A stretch of 64,000 bases of DNA from Haloplanus natans DSM 17983 (lineage in GTDB: Archaea; Halobacteriota; Halobacteria; Halobacteriales; Haloferacaceae): the NCBI RefSeq assembly GCF_000427685.1, contig NZ_KE386573.1:1348938-1412937 (forward strand). Direction: 5' to 3'. Each line of letters opens with the position of its first letter. The stretch's first letter is position 1. Below the pieces are notes generated by a model, which made no database searches, was not told the origin of the DNA, and saw only the letters and a program-made list of their open reading frames with translations. Below are positions 23,702 to 32,339 of the stretch, piece after piece. The translations under genes and the position numbers were made by a program.

Positions 23702-24338
23702 ACGCTCAGTATCCAAGCAGAAACGCGGCAAGCGCTGGTATACGATCTTCGCCCCGGAGCAGTACGACCGGGCGGAACTCGGCCAGACGGTTGCCGATGA
23801 ACCGGACAAGATAATCGGACGAACGATCGAAACGACCCTCGGCGAACTCACCGACGACGCCGGGGCGAACAACACCAAACTCACGTTCAAGATCACGGAC
23901 GTGGGGTCGGACTCGGCGTACACCGAGTTCGTCAAGCACGAACTCACGCGGGACTACTTGCGGAGTCTCGTGCGCCGTGGCGCCTCGAAAGTCGACGCGA
24001 CGATCACGGTGCTGACGACGGACGACTACCGCGTCCGCATCCAGCCCGTCGCGTTCACGACGAAGAAGGCCGACCGCAGTCAGGAGCAGGCCATCCGTCG
24101 CATCATGATCGACATCATCGAGGACGCCGCCGCCGAACGCGACTTCCAGTCTTTCGTCGAGAGTGCCGTCGAGGGCCGACTCTCCTCGGCCATCTACGGC
24201 GACGCGAAGACGGTCTACCCGCTCCGCCGGGTCGAAATCCAGAAACTCACCCTCGAAGCGCGACCCGAAGAGGTCGCCGCCGAGGAAGAGGCCGCCGTCG
24301 ACGTGGACGAAGAGGACGTCGCCGTCGACGAGGACTGA
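23694..24338 (+). CDS. rps3ae: 30S ribosomal protein eS1 (S3Ae)
   Basis: A 214-residue archaeal/eukaryotic-type S3Ae: MSERSVSKQKRGKRWYTIFAPEQYDRAELGQT, IIGRTIETTLGELT, and VRIQPVAFTTKKADRSQEQAIRRIMIDIIEDAA, with the usual acidic haloarchaeal tail. Sits near the mRNA exit of the small subunit. Last gene of the rps15 operon; 75 nt separate it from the next gene, which has its own operator. Confidence 0.97.
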   Translation: MSERSVSKQKRGKRWYTIFAPEQYDRAELGQTVADEPDKIIGRTIETTLGELTDDAGANNTKLTFKITDVGSDSAYTEFVKHELTRDYLRSLVRRGASKVDATITVLTTDDYRVRIQPVAFTTKKADRSQEQAIRRIMIDIIEDAAAERDFQSFVESAVEGRLSSAIYGDAKTVYPLRRVEIQKLTLEARPEEVAAEEEAAVDVDEEDVAVDED

Positions 24339-24396
24339 GTCCGAATCCGACTTTTTTGCCGTTCGATCCCGAGCCGAAGGCTTATCACCACACCTA

Positions 24397-24414
24397 TTTT
24401 AGGCCAACCTAAAA
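24397..24414. promoter_or_regulatory. TTTTAGG-N4-CCTAAAA operator at the kinase start
   Basis: TTTTAGGCCAACCTAAAA is a perfect 7-bp inverted repeat with a 4-nt spacer. It ends on the A of the ATG at 24414, with a TATA-like CTTATCA about 30 nt before the ATG, so a bound repressor would block start of transcription. It resembles DtxR/IdeR-type iron boxes and is nearly identical to the site at 33254-33271. Confidence 0.7.
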
Positions 24415-25652
24415 TGGAGGGATCGACCGACCAGGTCGCCGGCGCGGTGTTCCGTGCGCTCACCCGGCGCGGACACGACGAGGTCAGGCGGGCAGTCGTG
24501 GAGACGTACGCCGCGGCGGACGAGGGAGTGGTGTCGGATCGCGAGTATCTCTCGCGGACGCTGTTTGTCGAGTTGCTCGACGCGCTCGATCACTACCTGG
24601 ACAGCGAGCAACAGGTGAACGTGCTCACTGCGGCCGTCGAGGGGTTGGTGGATCGGTTCGCGACGGTCGTCGACGCCACGCCGGTTCCCATCTGCGCCGT
24701 CGATGCCGAGGGGACGGTCCAGCTGTGGAACCCCGCGGCCGAACGGACGTTCGGTCGCGACCGCTCGTCGATGCTGGGGCGGCCCTTCCACACTGTGTGG
24801 GCCGAGGGTACCGATACGGTCACCTTCGAGTCGTGTTTCGACCGCCTTCGTGCGGGGGAGGGGGTCGACGGCGTCGAGACGCGCCATCGCCGCCCCGACG
24901 GCTCCCTCCTCGATACGCGGGTCTGGGCCGCCCCGCTCGACGACGGGCGTGACCGGCCCGCCGGGGCGACGTTCGTCGTCCTCGACGTGACCGAACGGCT
25001 GGGCCGCCGCCAGCAACTCTCCGTGCTCAATCGGGTGTTGCGCCACAACGTCCGCAACGACGTAAACGTCGCGACCGGCCACCTCGACCGCCTCGCCGAA
25101 CGGCTCCCGGACGACGATCCGAGCCTTCGGATCGTCCGTGAGCGTCTCGATGCGATCCTCGAACTGAGCGACACCGCACGTCGCATCGAGCGAGTCGCCG
25201 ACCCCGAGCGTGCGGAGACGGTTCGGTTCGACCTCGTCGACGTCGTGACCGACTGCGTCGACCGGCTCCGCCGGACCGATCCCGAGGTCGACCTGTGGCT
25301 GTCGCTCCCGGAGCGGGCGCCGGTCGTCGGTCACGAACTGCTCCCGTACGCCGTCGAGAACGTCTTCGAAAACGCGGTCGAACACAACGACGCCAACCCG
25401 AGCGTGTCGGTCGATCTTGTCCCTCCCGCGGCCGACGCAGACCGACTCGTGGTCCGTATCGCCGACGACGGTCCGGGGTTGCCGCCGGTCGAGCGACAGG
25501 TGCTCCGGACGGCCGACGAGACGCCGCTCGCCCACAGCACCGGGCTCGGCTTGTGGCTCACGAACTGGATCGTCCGGGCGTCGAGCGGCCGGATCGACGT
25601 TCACTCCGACGACGACGGGACGACCGTCGCGATCGAACTCCCGACCGCGTAG
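24414..25652 (+). CDS. PAS-domain sensor histidine kinase of haloarchaeal type
   Basis: A 412-residue soluble kinase: helical N-terminus (1-75), PAS (about 80-195, VVDATPVPICAVDAEGTVQLWNPAAERTFG...DVTERLGRRQ), a haloarchaeal HisKA with LNRVLRHNVRNDVNVATGH (phospho-acceptor His211), and HATPase with ENVFENAVEHND, IADDGPGLP and GLGLWLTNWIV. No membrane segment and no neighbouring receiver gene. The start codon abuts an inverted repeat resembling an iron-regulator box, so expression may follow iron or manganese status. Converges with the halocyanin gene (1 nt between stops). Confidence 0.92.
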   Translation: MEGSTDQVAGAVFRALTRRGHDEVRRAVVETYAAADEGVVSDREYLSRTLFVELLDALDHYLDSEQQVNVLTAAVEGLVDRFATVVDATPVPICAVDAEGTVQLWNPAAERTFGRDRSSMLGRPFHTVWAEGTDTVTFESCFDRLRAGEGVDGVETRHRRPDGSLLDTRVWAAPLDDGRDRPAGATFVVLDVTERLGRRQQLSVLNRVLRHNVRNDVNVATGHLDRLAERLPDDDPSLRIVRERLDAILELSDTARRIERVADPERAETVRFDLVDVVTDCVDRLRRTDPEVDLWLSLPERAPVVGHELLPYAVENVFENAVEHNDANPSVSVDLVPPAADADRLVVRIADDGPGLPPVERQVLRTADETPLAHSTGLGLWLTNWIVRASSGRIDVHSDDDGTTVAIELPTA

Positions 25653-25653
25653 C

Positions 25654-26070
25654 TCACTCCTCGACGACGACCGTTCCGACCATCCCGCCTCGCTCGTGGG
25701 GGATACAGAAGTAGTTGTAGGTGCCGGGCACCTCGAAGGTGTGGGCGTACCGCTGGCCGTTGGTGATGGCGCCGTTCATGCCGTCCCACGCCTCGCGGGC
25801 GGCGGCTTCGGAGTCGTAGCCGCCGGTGGCGAAGTACGCCGCGTCCGCGGGGATGCCGTCCTCGTAGGCGGTGATGGAGTGTGCGCGGGCGCTGTTGTTG
25901 TACCAGACGACTTCGTCGCCCACGGCGACGGTGATCGTCGCGGGTTCGAACGCCACCGCGGTCATGCCCACGTCGCCGTCGACGCCGCCGAGCGATCCGA
26001 CGGCGGTACAGCCGGCTCCCACCGTGGCGAACGCCGTTCCCAGCGCCGTGAGTACCCGACGTCTGCGCAT
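25654..26070 (-). CDS. Halocyanin (blue copper lipoprotein)
   Basis: A 138-residue halocyanin: Tat/lipoprotein signal MRRRRVLTALGTAFATVGAGC (lipid Cys21), then a plastocyanin-like domain with copper ligands His64 (ARAHSI), Cys122, His125 and Met130 (YFCIPHERGGM). It is a membrane-anchored one-electron carrier on the outer face, serving respiratory chains of haloarchaea. The domain is closely similar to the C-terminal domain of the large protein at 33275, including GIPADAAYFATGGYDSEAAAREAW. The gene faces the sensor kinase tail to tail; its own upstream region (26071-26228) shows no iron-box-like repeat. Confidence 0.93.
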   Translation of the reverse strand: MRRRRVLTALGTAFATVGAGCTAVGSLGGVDGDVGMTAVAFEPATITVAVGDEVVWYNNSARAHSITAYEDGIPADAAYFATGGYDSEAAAREAWDGMNGAITNGQRYAHTFEVPGTYNYFCIPHERGGMVGTVVVEE

Positions 26071-26228
26071 ATGTGGGTCTCAGGGGCCGACGGATAAATG
26101 TGGTCTGGTTCGGCAGTCGATACGGATCGTTGCACCGGCCGGCGCCGACCACGGGGACGGGACCGACCGTCCAGCCGTAGAAACGGGCGATATAAAGACG
26201 TAAATTCCCGGTGGCAGAGTGAGCGACT

Positions 26229-26906
26229 ATGCAACCGCGGTTCGTGGGGCGACTCGGTCTCGCGGACGCCGTCACCGTCGGCAACGCGATGCTCGGCTTT
26301 CTGGCGGCGTTCGTCGCCACCCGTGACGCCGGCCTCGCCGCCAGAATCGTCCTGCTGGCGGCCGTCATGGACGGTCTCGACGGCGTCATCGCCCGCAAGC
26401 GCGGCGGAACGCTCGCCGGCCCCTACCTCGACTCGCTCGCGGACGTGGCCTCCTTCGGCGTCGCCCCCGCCCTCCTCGTCGCCTCGCGGGCGACGGATAT
26501 GTGGTCGTTCGGGAACGATCCGCTCGCCTACGTCCTCGCCTTGCTTCTCCCGGCCGTCTACGTCGCGATGGCGGTCACCCGTCTCGGCCTCTACACCGCC
26601 TACGACAGCGACGCCTCGGAGACCAAAGGCGTGCCGTCGACGCTCGCGGCGACGGTCCTCTCGGCGGGCGTCCTCGCCGGTTTCGTCGGACCCGGCTTCC
26701 TCGTTGCGCTCTCCGGCCTGCTCGCGGGGCTGATGGTGACCCAGATCACGTACCCCGACCTCCACCCACAGGACGCACTCGTGATGGGTGTGGTGCAGGT
26801 GCTCGCCATCCTCCTCCGTGGGCGCCCCGGCGAGGTCTTTGCCTTCGCCCTCCTCTTTCTCGCACTCGCCTACCTGTTTCTCGGACCGCGATTTTATTGG
26901 GACTGA
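26229..26906 (+). CDS. pssA: CDP-alcohol phosphatidyltransferase (archaetidylserine synthase type)
   Basis: A 225-residue integral membrane enzyme with six or more hydrophobic segments and the CDP-alcohol transferase signature DG-x2-AR-x8-G-x3-D-x3-D, seen as MDGLDGVIARKRGGTLAGPYLDSLAD. Length and N-terminus (RFVGRLGLADAVTVGNAMLGFLAA) match the haloarchaeal PssA that makes archaetidylserine, which is needed for archaeosortase-dependent lipid anchoring of surface proteins. Substrate is inferred from family. The TGA stop forms the first bases of a palindromic repeat (26904-26985). Confidence 0.85.
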   Translation: MQPRFVGRLGLADAVTVGNAMLGFLAAFVATRDAGLAARIVLLAAVMDGLDGVIARKRGGTLAGPYLDSLADVASFGVAPALLVASRATDMWSFGNDPLAYVLALLLPAVYVAMAVTRLGLYTAYDSDASETKGVPSTLAATVLSAGVLAGFVGPGFLVALSGLLAGLMVTQITYPDLHPQDALVMGVVQVLAILLRGRPGEVFAFALLFLALAYLFLGPRFYWD

Positions 26907-26985
26907 TACCGATGTACGTCATCGTCGGTGGTTCGTCGACCCGTTCTGGCGAACCACCGGGACACAGGTACAGTAAACACTGTGA
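26904..26985. repeat. 82-bp palindromic repeat at the pssA end
   Basis: Begins TGATACCGATGTACG at the pssA stop codon and ends CAGTAAACACTGTGA; the centre TCGGTGGTTCG/CGAACCACCGG forms a long stem. Same family as the copies at 18718, 28797 and 30623. A weak further palindrome follows to about 27050. Confidence 0.8.
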
Positions 26986-27060
26986 GACGGGTTATGATGG
27001 TCCAGTACCGGCAGGTCGCCGGATCGTTCCGACCGGTCCCCGTTCGCCCCCGACCGACGC

Positions 27061-27342
27061 TCACATCCCCATATCACGGGCCGCCTCCGGGATCGGCAGG
27101 TCGCCGACGCGAACCCCGAGGCGTTCGGCCGCGTGGTCGAGCGCCATGTCGAACCCGTAGTACTTCTCCAGTTCGTCGCCGTCGGCCGCGGGTCGGACGG
27201 TCACCATCGCGTACCCCTCGCTGTTCTGGGCGAGCGCCGCCGTCCGGCCGTCGCGCTCGAACGCGAGGACGCGTTCCTCGCCGGTCTCGTAGTAGCGTGC
27301 GGTGACGCCGTTCTCCGTCGTCTCGTCTCCGGAGTCGTTCAT
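27061..27342 (-). CDS. Conserved haloarchaeal hypothetical protein
   Basis: A 93-residue acidic protein starting at ATG 27340-27342 (MNDSGDETTENGVTARYYETGEERVLAFERDGRTAALAQNSEGYAMV). Alternating beta pattern, no membrane segment, no named domain. It follows the acyl-CoA dehydrogenase gene by 44 nt on the same strand and may be cotranscribed. Composition and spacing support a real gene; I do not recognise the family. Confidence 0.7.
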   Translation of the reverse strand: MNDSGDETTENGVTARYYETGEERVLAFERDGRTAALAQNSEGYAMVTVRPAADGDELEKYYGFDMALDHAAERLGVRVGDLPIPEAARDMGM

Positions 27343-27386
27343 ACGACCCCTTCGGGACGCCGGGGAGTCGAACGTTCCGGTTCGTG

Positions 27387-28526
27387 TCACCGGACCTCGT
27401 CCGCGATGGTGTTGCGCAGTATCTCGCTCGTGCCCTCGTAGATCTCGTTGAGTTTGGCGTCGCGGTAGAACCGCTCGACCGGGAAGTCCTTCGTGTAGCC
27501 GTAGCCGCCGTGGATCTGGATCGCCTCGTTGGCCACTTCCCGACTCACTTCGCTGGCGTAGAGTTTGGCCTGTGCCGCTTCCTTGACGAACCGCTTTCCC
27601 CGCATCTTCCGGTCGGCGGCGTAATGCATCAGCAGGCGCGCCGCCTCCACCTTCGTGTCCATATCCGCGAGTTTGTGCCCGATGGCCTGGAAGTCGCCGA
27701 TGGCCTGCCCGAACTGCTCGCGCTCGGTCGCGTAGGCGGCGGCCTCGTCGAGGGCCGCCTGTGCGACGCCGACGCCCCGGGCCGCGATGGTGATGCGGCC
27801 GGCGTTGAGCGTCTTCAGCGCCTGGACGAAGCCGTCGCCCTCCTCGCCGAGCCGTCGGTCCGCCGGGACGCGGAGGTTCGAAAACCGAAGCTCCGCGGTC
27901 GGACAGCCCTTATCTCCCAGTTTGTCCTCCGTCCCCTCGACGTGGAAACCGTCGTCCTCGTCGGGGCGGATGATAAAAGAGGAGATACCCTTCCGGCCCG
28001 CGTCGGGGTCGGTCTTGGCGAACAGCACCACGGTGTCGGCGACCGAGCCGTTGGAGATCCAGAGTTTCTCGCCGTCGACGACGTAGTCGTCGCCGTCCCG
28101 GACGGCGGTCGTCTCCATCGCGGGCACGTCGCTGCCCGCGCCGGCCTCGGAGAGCGCGAACGCGCCGATGTCCGTCCCCTCGTTCAGCGGCGTCAGAAAC
28201 CGTTCTTTCTGCGCGTCGTCGGCGAACGCGTCTAACATCCCGCCCGCGAGGCTGGTGTGGGCCGCGACGACGGTCCCGAGGCCGCCGCTTCCCCGACTGA
28301 TCTCCGCGAGCGCGGCGGCGTAGGCGTGGTAGTCGAGCCCGGCGCCCCCGTACTCCTCGTCGAAGGGCATACCCATGAGGCCGAGCGTGGCCATCTCGTC
28401 GATCAGATCGTGCGGGAACTCGTCGGCTTCGTCGATGTCGCCGGCGACGGGAACGATCTCCTCGTCGACGAACTCGGCCACCATGTCTCGGATCTGCGCC
28501 TGCTCGGCGGAGAGGCTGAAGTCCAT
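27387..28526 (-). CDS. Acyl-CoA dehydrogenase
   Basis: A 379-residue FAD enzyme of the ACAD family: [16 protein letters not shown] start, [11 protein letters not shown] and [11 protein letters not shown] motifs for substrate and FAD binding, [24 protein letters not shown], and near the C-terminus [33 protein letters not shown], where the Glu of NEIYEGT is the usual catalytic base of short/medium-chain enzymes. It oxidises acyl-CoA to trans-2-enoyl-CoA, passing electrons to ETF. With the acyl-CoA ligase at 12225 it indicates fatty-acid or branched-chain acid catabolism. Full length. Confidence 0.95.
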   Translation of the reverse strand: MDFSLSAEQAQIRDMVAEFVDEEIVPVAGDIDEADEFPHDLIDEMATLGLMGMPFDEEYGGAGLDYHAYAAALAEISRGSGGLGTVVAAHTSLAGGMLDAFADDAQKERFLTPLNEGTDIGAFALSEAGAGSDVPAMETTAVRDGDDYVVDGEKLWISNGSVADTVVLFAKTDPDAGRKGISSFIIRPDEDDGFHVEGTEDKLGDKGCPTAELRFSNLRVPADRRLGEEGDGFVQALKTLNAGRITIAARGVGVAQAALDEAAAYATEREQFGQAIGDFQAIGHKLADMDTKVEAARLLMHYAADRKMRGKRFVKEAAQAKLYASEVSREVANEAIQIHGGYGYTKDFPVERFYRDAKLNEIYEGTSEILRNTIADEVR

Positions 28527-28616
28527 ACCGGGCGTACGGTCCCCGTCGCTTATATCTTGGTCGTCGCCCCGTCGACAGTCGAAGGGGCTAAGTGGGCTCC
28601 CTCGGATCTGCCGTAC

Positions 28617-28799
28617 ATGGCACTCGACGCGGTTGGAACGGACAAGGGTGTGGGCTTCGGCGTGCTGTTCGGTATTCTCGCCGTTGTGGGTGCGATGGTG
28701 ATGCTCGCCGCGCCCGGGCAGTTGGCGAAAGCCGCCGGCTTCGCGCTCGCGATGGTGGCCGCGCTGGGATCGGTCGTCGCCGTGCAGGCATACGCCTGA
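28617..28799 (+). CDS. Small two-segment membrane protein
   Basis: A 60-residue protein ([35 protein letters not shown]...) with two hydrophobic helices and a short loop, of the kind conserved in haloarchaea without assigned function. It is divergent from the acyl-CoA dehydrogenase gene. The TGA stop is the start of the 28797-28882 palindromic repeat, so the last residues could have been altered by repeat insertion. Confidence 0.7.
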   Translation: MALDAVGTDKGVGFGVLFGILAVVGAMVMLAAPGQLAKAAGFALAMVAALGSVVAVQAYA

Positions 28800-28882
28800 T
28801 AGTGCTCGTTGTAAGTCAGTACCGGTAGTTCGCCAGGACGGGTCGGCGAACCACCGGTAAACAGTTACAATAAACGGTATGA
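28797..28882. repeat. 86-bp palindromic repeat
   Basis: Begins TGATAGTGCTCGTTGTAA at the stop codon of the small membrane protein gene and ends TTACAATAAACGGTATGA. Centre ACCGGTAGTTCGCC/GGCGAACCACCGGT. A degraded second unit appears to follow (about 28883-28960: GTCGGTGGGGCGCCGG...CGGCGAACCGCCGGTG). Confidence 0.85.
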
Positions 28883-29062
28883 CACGGGGTGTCCGGAGTC
28901 AGTGTCGGTGGGGCGCCGGACTATCTCGGCGAACCGCCGGTGAACGGACACGGTCGCCCGCCGTGGAGAGCAGGTGAGACCGACCGCCGACTCGCCATCC
29001 GACCGCTTCGCCGATCGGGCTTGAAAGAGTTAAGACGCTGAATCACCTACGGAGCGTGAACG

Positions 29063-29287
29063 ATGACCTCACTGACCGAAGAGGAACGGCGAATTCTCGC
29101 GTACCTCCACGACAGCGTCTCCCGGGGTGAACGTTACTTCCGCGCGAAGAACATCGCCGACGCAATCGGATTGACGGCCAAACAGGTCGGTTCTCGTCTC
29201 CCTCACCTGGCCGAGAAGTCCGAAGACGTCGAAATCGAGAAGTGGGGACGCGCTCGGTCGACGACCTGGCGTGTCACACAGGGGTGA
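29063..29287 (+). CDS. Small winged-helix-like protein
   Basis: A 74-residue protein MTSLTEEERRILAYLHDSVSRGERYFRAKNIADAIGLTAKQVGSRLPHLAEKS... with a winged-HTH layout: helix, helix, recognition helix TAKQVGSRLPHLAE, then a short wing (VEIEKWGRARSTTWRV). Conserved in haloarchaea as a small protein of unknown role, probably DNA-binding. It stands alone; an A+T-richer sequence upstream (AAAGAGTTAAGACG, ~29022) may be its promoter. Confidence 0.75.
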   Translation: MTSLTEEERRILAYLHDSVSRGERYFRAKNIADAIGLTAKQVGSRLPHLAEKSEDVEIEKWGRARSTTWRVTQG

Positions 29288-29393
29288 CCGGGGGAATCGC
29301 AACCGTCGAAATCGGCTCCATGCCGTCCGTGGGCGGCCGCTCCGGCGACGTGCGATCCCACGGCTTTTTTACGATTCGACGGGACCACACGGT

Positions 29394-29819
29394 ATGACTG
29401 TACGTGTCCGGCGGGCGTTCGAGTTCGAGGCACCGGCCGAACGCGTCTGGGAGTTCATCTCCGACCCCGGTAAGCGTGCCGACGCCATCAGCGTCGTCCG
29501 CGACTACGAGGTCGACGGCAACGCCGCGACGTGGCAGATCGACCTCCAGTTACCCCTCGTCGACCGCACGGCGACCGTCGAAACCGAGGACATCGAGCGC
29601 GAGGAGCCCCGGTACGTGAAGTTCGTGGGCAAGTCCTCGGTGATGCGTGTCACCGGCGAGCACCGGATCGAGGACACCGAGATGGGCTGTCGGCTCCACA
29701 ACGAGTTCGTCGTCGACGGCCGGTTGCCCGGCGTCGAGCGGTTCTTCAAGAAACGCCTCGATACCGAACTCGACAACCTCGAATCGGCGCTCCGCCGTGA
29801 TCTCGAACTGCCGGCATGA
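29394..29819 (+). CDS. SRPBCC/START-like fold protein (coenzyme-binding type)
   Basis: A 141-residue protein beginning MTVRVRRAFEFEAPAERVWEFISDPGKRADAIS, the entrance of SRPBCC (Bet v1/polyketide-cyclase) proteins; RLHNEFVVDGRLPGVERFFKKRLDTELDNLESALRR is the long C-terminal helix. Such proteins enclose a hydrophobic ligand; the ligand is unknown. The stop overlaps the start of the carbon-nitrogen hydrolase gene (ATGA at 29816), so the two form an operon. A CTTTTTTACG TATA-like stretch lies about 28 nt before the start. Confidence 0.85.
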   Translation: MTVRVRRAFEFEAPAERVWEFISDPGKRADAISVVRDYEVDGNAATWQIDLQLPLVDRTATVETEDIEREEPRYVKFVGKSSVMRVTGEHRIEDTEMGCRLHNEFVVDGRLPGVERFFKKRLDTELDNLESALRRDLELPA

Positions 29820-30625
29820 AACTCGCACTCGCCCAACTCGACCAGACCGCCGGCGACGTGTCCGACAACCTCGACCGCGCGGCGACGGCCGTCGCCGACG
29901 CCACAGTCCGTGGTGCCGACTTGGTCGTCCTCCCCGAACTGTTCACGGTCGGTTTCTTCGCCTTCGAGTCGTACGCCCGTGCCGCGGAGGGGCTCGACGG
30001 CCCGACGTTTGCCCGCCTCTCTGAGATGGCAGCCGACCACGGCGTCGGGTTGTTGGCGGGTAGCCACGTTGAGGACCTGGAAGCCAGCGCCGACGCCGGC
30101 GTCGACGTGCCGACCGACGAGGGCTATGCGAACACCTGTGTCTTCTACGACCGCGACGGTCGCCAGCGCGCCGTCTACCGCAAACACCACCTCTTCGGCT
30201 ACGATTCGGCCGAGGCGCGCCTGCTCACGGCCGGTGAACGTCTCCAGACCGTCGACTTCGAAGGATTCACCGTCGGCATGTCGACGTGTTACGACCTCCG
30301 CTTTCCCGAACTCTACCGCCGGCTCGCCGACCGTGGGGCGACACTCGTCTGCGTCCCGAGCGCGTGGCCGTACCCCCGCGTCGAACACTGGGAGACGCTG
30401 GCCCGTGCCCGCGCCATCGAGAACCTCGCGTACGTCGCGGCGACGAACGGCGCCGCCGAGTTCGAGGACGCGACGCTCCTTGGCCGCTCAACCGTCTACG
30501 ACCCGTGGGGGACGACGCTCGCGAGCGCGGGCGACGACCCGACGCTCGTCGTCGCGGACCTCGACCCCGACCGGATCGAGGCGGTCCGCGAGGAGTTCCC
30601 CGCCCTGCGCGACCGGCGGGACTGA
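29816..30625 (+). CDS. Carbon-nitrogen hydrolase (nitrilase superfamily amidase)
   Basis: A 269-residue nitrilase-fold enzyme with the catalytic triad in normal context: Glu in LVVLPELFTVGFF, Lys in VYRKHHLFGYD, Cys in GMSTCYDLRFPELYRRLAD. The pattern is closest to omega-amidase/Nit-type enzymes that hydrolyse C-N bonds of small amides such as 2-oxoglutaramate; the exact substrate is not determined. Coupled to the SRPBCC gene. Its TGA begins a palindromic repeat. Confidence 0.9.
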   Translation: MKLALAQLDQTAGDVSDNLDRAATAVADATVRGADLVVLPELFTVGFFAFESYARAAEGLDGPTFARLSEMAADHGVGLLAGSHVEDLEASADAGVDVPTDEGYANTCVFYDRDGRQRAVYRKHHLFGYDSAEARLLTAGERLQTVDFEGFTVGMSTCYDLRFPELYRRLADRGATLVCVPSAWPYPRVEHWETLARARAIENLAYVAATNGAAEFEDATLLGRSTVYDPWGTTLASAGDDPTLVVADLDPDRIEAVREEFPALRDRRD

Positions 30626-30700
30626 TAGTGATCACTGCAAGTCCTCACCGATGGGTCGCCAGAACGGGTCGGCGACCCACCGGGATAATAAACACTACGA
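30623..30700. repeat. 78-bp palindromic repeat at the nitrilase gene end
   Basis: Starts TGATAGTGATCACTGCAA at the stop codon and ends ATAATAAACACTACGA; centre CCGATGGGTCGCC/GGCGACCCACCGG. Uses the GGGTCGCC version of the core. Confidence 0.8.
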
Positions 30701-30764
30701 GACGCTGTGTCGGTCGCCACCGCCACACGACAGCCCGTGACACGGGATCGGCCGGGGTCGGTGG

Positions 30765-30774
30765 CTTTATAAAT
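30765..30774 (+). promoter_or_regulatory. Strong TATA box without an obvious gene
   Basis: CTTTATAAAT is a near-ideal haloarchaeal TATA box reading rightward; the predicted start would be near 30796. The following ~165 nt to the end of the convergent kinase gene have no convincing protein frame (GTG-started frames are Arg/Ser/Pro-rich), so a small non-coding or antisense RNA is possible. Confidence 0.4.
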
Positions 30775-30961
30775 CAGAGAGCGTAAGCTGTGTGTGCCGA
30801 CGCATCGACGCTTTTCTCGTCGAGAATCGGCACTCAAAACTCCACTCGCCGTCGCTCGCCCCGGCTTCGGCCCGGATCACCTTTCGCCCGGCAGGTCGAT
30901 TCGGGCCCTCTTCGTCCCGTCGACTCACGACTCGCCGAACGCCAGGTCCGACGGTCCTTCC

Positions 30962-31759
30962 TCACGCGGCGCGTTTCTCGATTTCGCCCTTGAGCGCCGC
31001 GGCGTCGAAGTCGTGATCCGGGCGGATGTTGACGAAATCCAGGAACTCACGCGCCGCGAGGAGTTCGTCGGCCGTGTACACCGTCGCCGCGGCGTCGACG
31101 GTCGCCGCCGCGCCGATGAGGGGTTCGAGCGCCGCCAGACCGCAGGCGGCGTCGTACGACCACGCGTCGTTGCGGCTCTCCGAGCCGACGTTCGTCGCGT
31201 CGATGAAGTAGAGTTCGTCGTCGAGGATGAGGACGTTCTCGGCACGGAGATCACCGTGTGCGAGGCCGTGATCGTGCATCGCCCGGAGCGCTTCGAACAG
31301 ACGGGGGGCGAGTTCGCGTTCGGCCTCCCGGTCCAGTTCGTCGAGCGGCCGGAACTCGGGGAGATACTCCAGAACGACCACGCCGAGACCGTCGATTTCG
31401 AGCGCTTCGAGCGGTTCGGGTGCGTTCAGGCCGACCTCGCGCATCCGTTCGGTCGCTTCGAGTTCGTGTTTCGCCATGCCGTACGGCGTCCCGAAATGCT
31501 CGAAGAAGCCCTCGGTGCCGGCGGAGAAGACGCCGATGTTGCGGCCGGTGGTGATCAGCGCGTGGACCAGCGAGTTCTGCTTCGAGATCACCTTCACGAA
31601 CAGATCCTCGTCGAGGACGAGCGGCGTCGAGAGCCAGTTGTCGGCGTCGAGACAGCGGACCGACGGGTCCTCGCGGTCGTATCGCGCCGCGATCTCCTCG
31701 ATCACCCGGTCGAGGCGGTCGTCGTCGATCCGACCGCGGAGGAACCGCCGAACTTCCAT
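30962..31759 (-). CDS. RIO-like/atypical serine kinase
   Basis: A 265-residue protein kinase-like fold: LDEDLFVKVISKQ (strand with the ATP-binding Lys), the catalytic loop MHDHGLAHGDLRAENVLILDDELYFIDATNVG, where HGDL..EN matches the HRD loop and IDAT replaces DFG. This is the pattern of RIO and InaA-type kinases, which lack the substrate-binding lobe segments of ordinary kinases. Target unknown; RIO proteins act in ribosome maturation, but this is not clearly a Rio1 or Rio2 orthologue. Divergent from the zinc-ribbon gene, with a palindromic repeat between. Confidence 0.75.
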   Translation of the reverse strand: MEVRRFLRGRIDDDRLDRVIEEIAARYDREDPSVRCLDADNWLSTPLVLDEDLFVKVISKQNSLVHALITTGRNIGVFSAGTEGFFEHFGTPYGMAKHELEATERMREVGLNAPEPLEALEIDGLGVVVLEYLPEFRPLDELDREAERELAPRLFEALRAMHDHGLAHGDLRAENVLILDDELYFIDATNVGSESRNDAWSYDAACGLAALEPLIGAAATVDAAATVYTADELLAAREFLDFVNIRPDHDFDAAALKGEIEKRAA

Positions 31760-31812
31760 CGACCCCCCCTACGCCATCGGCGGGGATATATTGTCGGTCG
31801 GCACAAGAGCTT

Positions 31813-31898
31813 TCATAGTGTTTATTGTAAGTCATTACCGGTTGGTCGCCGGACCGTCTTGGCGACCCATCGGTAACCAGTTACAATAAACAGTATCA
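31813..31898. repeat. 86-bp palindromic repeat, copy B
   Basis: Ends TCATAGTGTTTATTGTAA and TTACAATAAACAGTATCA; centre ACCGGTTGGTCGCCGGACCGTC..., nearly the same as copy A at 8008. It lies between two divergent genes, 53 nt from one start and 24 nt from the other, so it may influence their promoters. Confidence 0.85.
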
Positions 31899-31922
31899 GT
31901 CCGCGTGTTCGTCTCCCCAGCC

Positions 31923-32339
31923 ATGTCCAGCCACGCCCTCCTTCTGGTCGTCGCCCTCTTCTGGATCACCGTCGCCGTAGCCGTCGGAATCCACGCCAGC
32001 AGTCGCGGCCGCTCCGGCTTCGTCTGGGGCCTCGTCACGTTTCTTTTGGGTATCGTCGGCGTCGTCGTCTACCTGCTGGCACTGCTGATCATCGACGACC
32101 CGCCCCACGAGGACGACGGCGACGACGACTCCGAGCGCTTCCGGCGCTGTCCCGCGTGTGCGACCGACCACGACGGGGAGCCGAACTACTGTGCCGAGTG
32201 TGGCGAACCCCTCGACGCGGACGACGACGTGGTCGCGGCGCGCATCCTCCGCAGCGGATCACGGGGCTACTGTAGCAACTGCAAGTTACAGGTCGCCCTC
32301 GATGCGGACGGCTGTTCGGACTGCGGCGCCGTCTTCTAG
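31923..32339 (+). CDS. Membrane-anchored double zinc-ribbon protein
   Basis: A 138-residue protein: two membrane segments (about 4-25 and 33-55), an acidic linker, then two CxxC pairs CPAC...CAEC and CSNC...CSDC forming two zinc ribbons in the cytosol. Proteins of this plan are frequent in haloarchaea without assigned function; they may be membrane scaffolds. The TAG stop shares CTAG with the stop of the convergent gene at 32336. Confidence 0.8.
   Translation: MSSHALLLVVALFWITVAVAVGIHASSRGRSGFVWGLVTFLLGIVGVVVYLLALLIIDDPPHEDDGDDDSERFRRCPACATDHDGEPNYCAECGEPLDADDDVVAARILRSGSRGYCSNCKLQVALDADGCSDCGAVF

Noticed and set aside
27384-28235. A 283-codon plus-strand frame antisense to the acyl-CoA dehydrogenase
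   Set aside because: No domain and antisense to a full-length, motif-complete enzyme.
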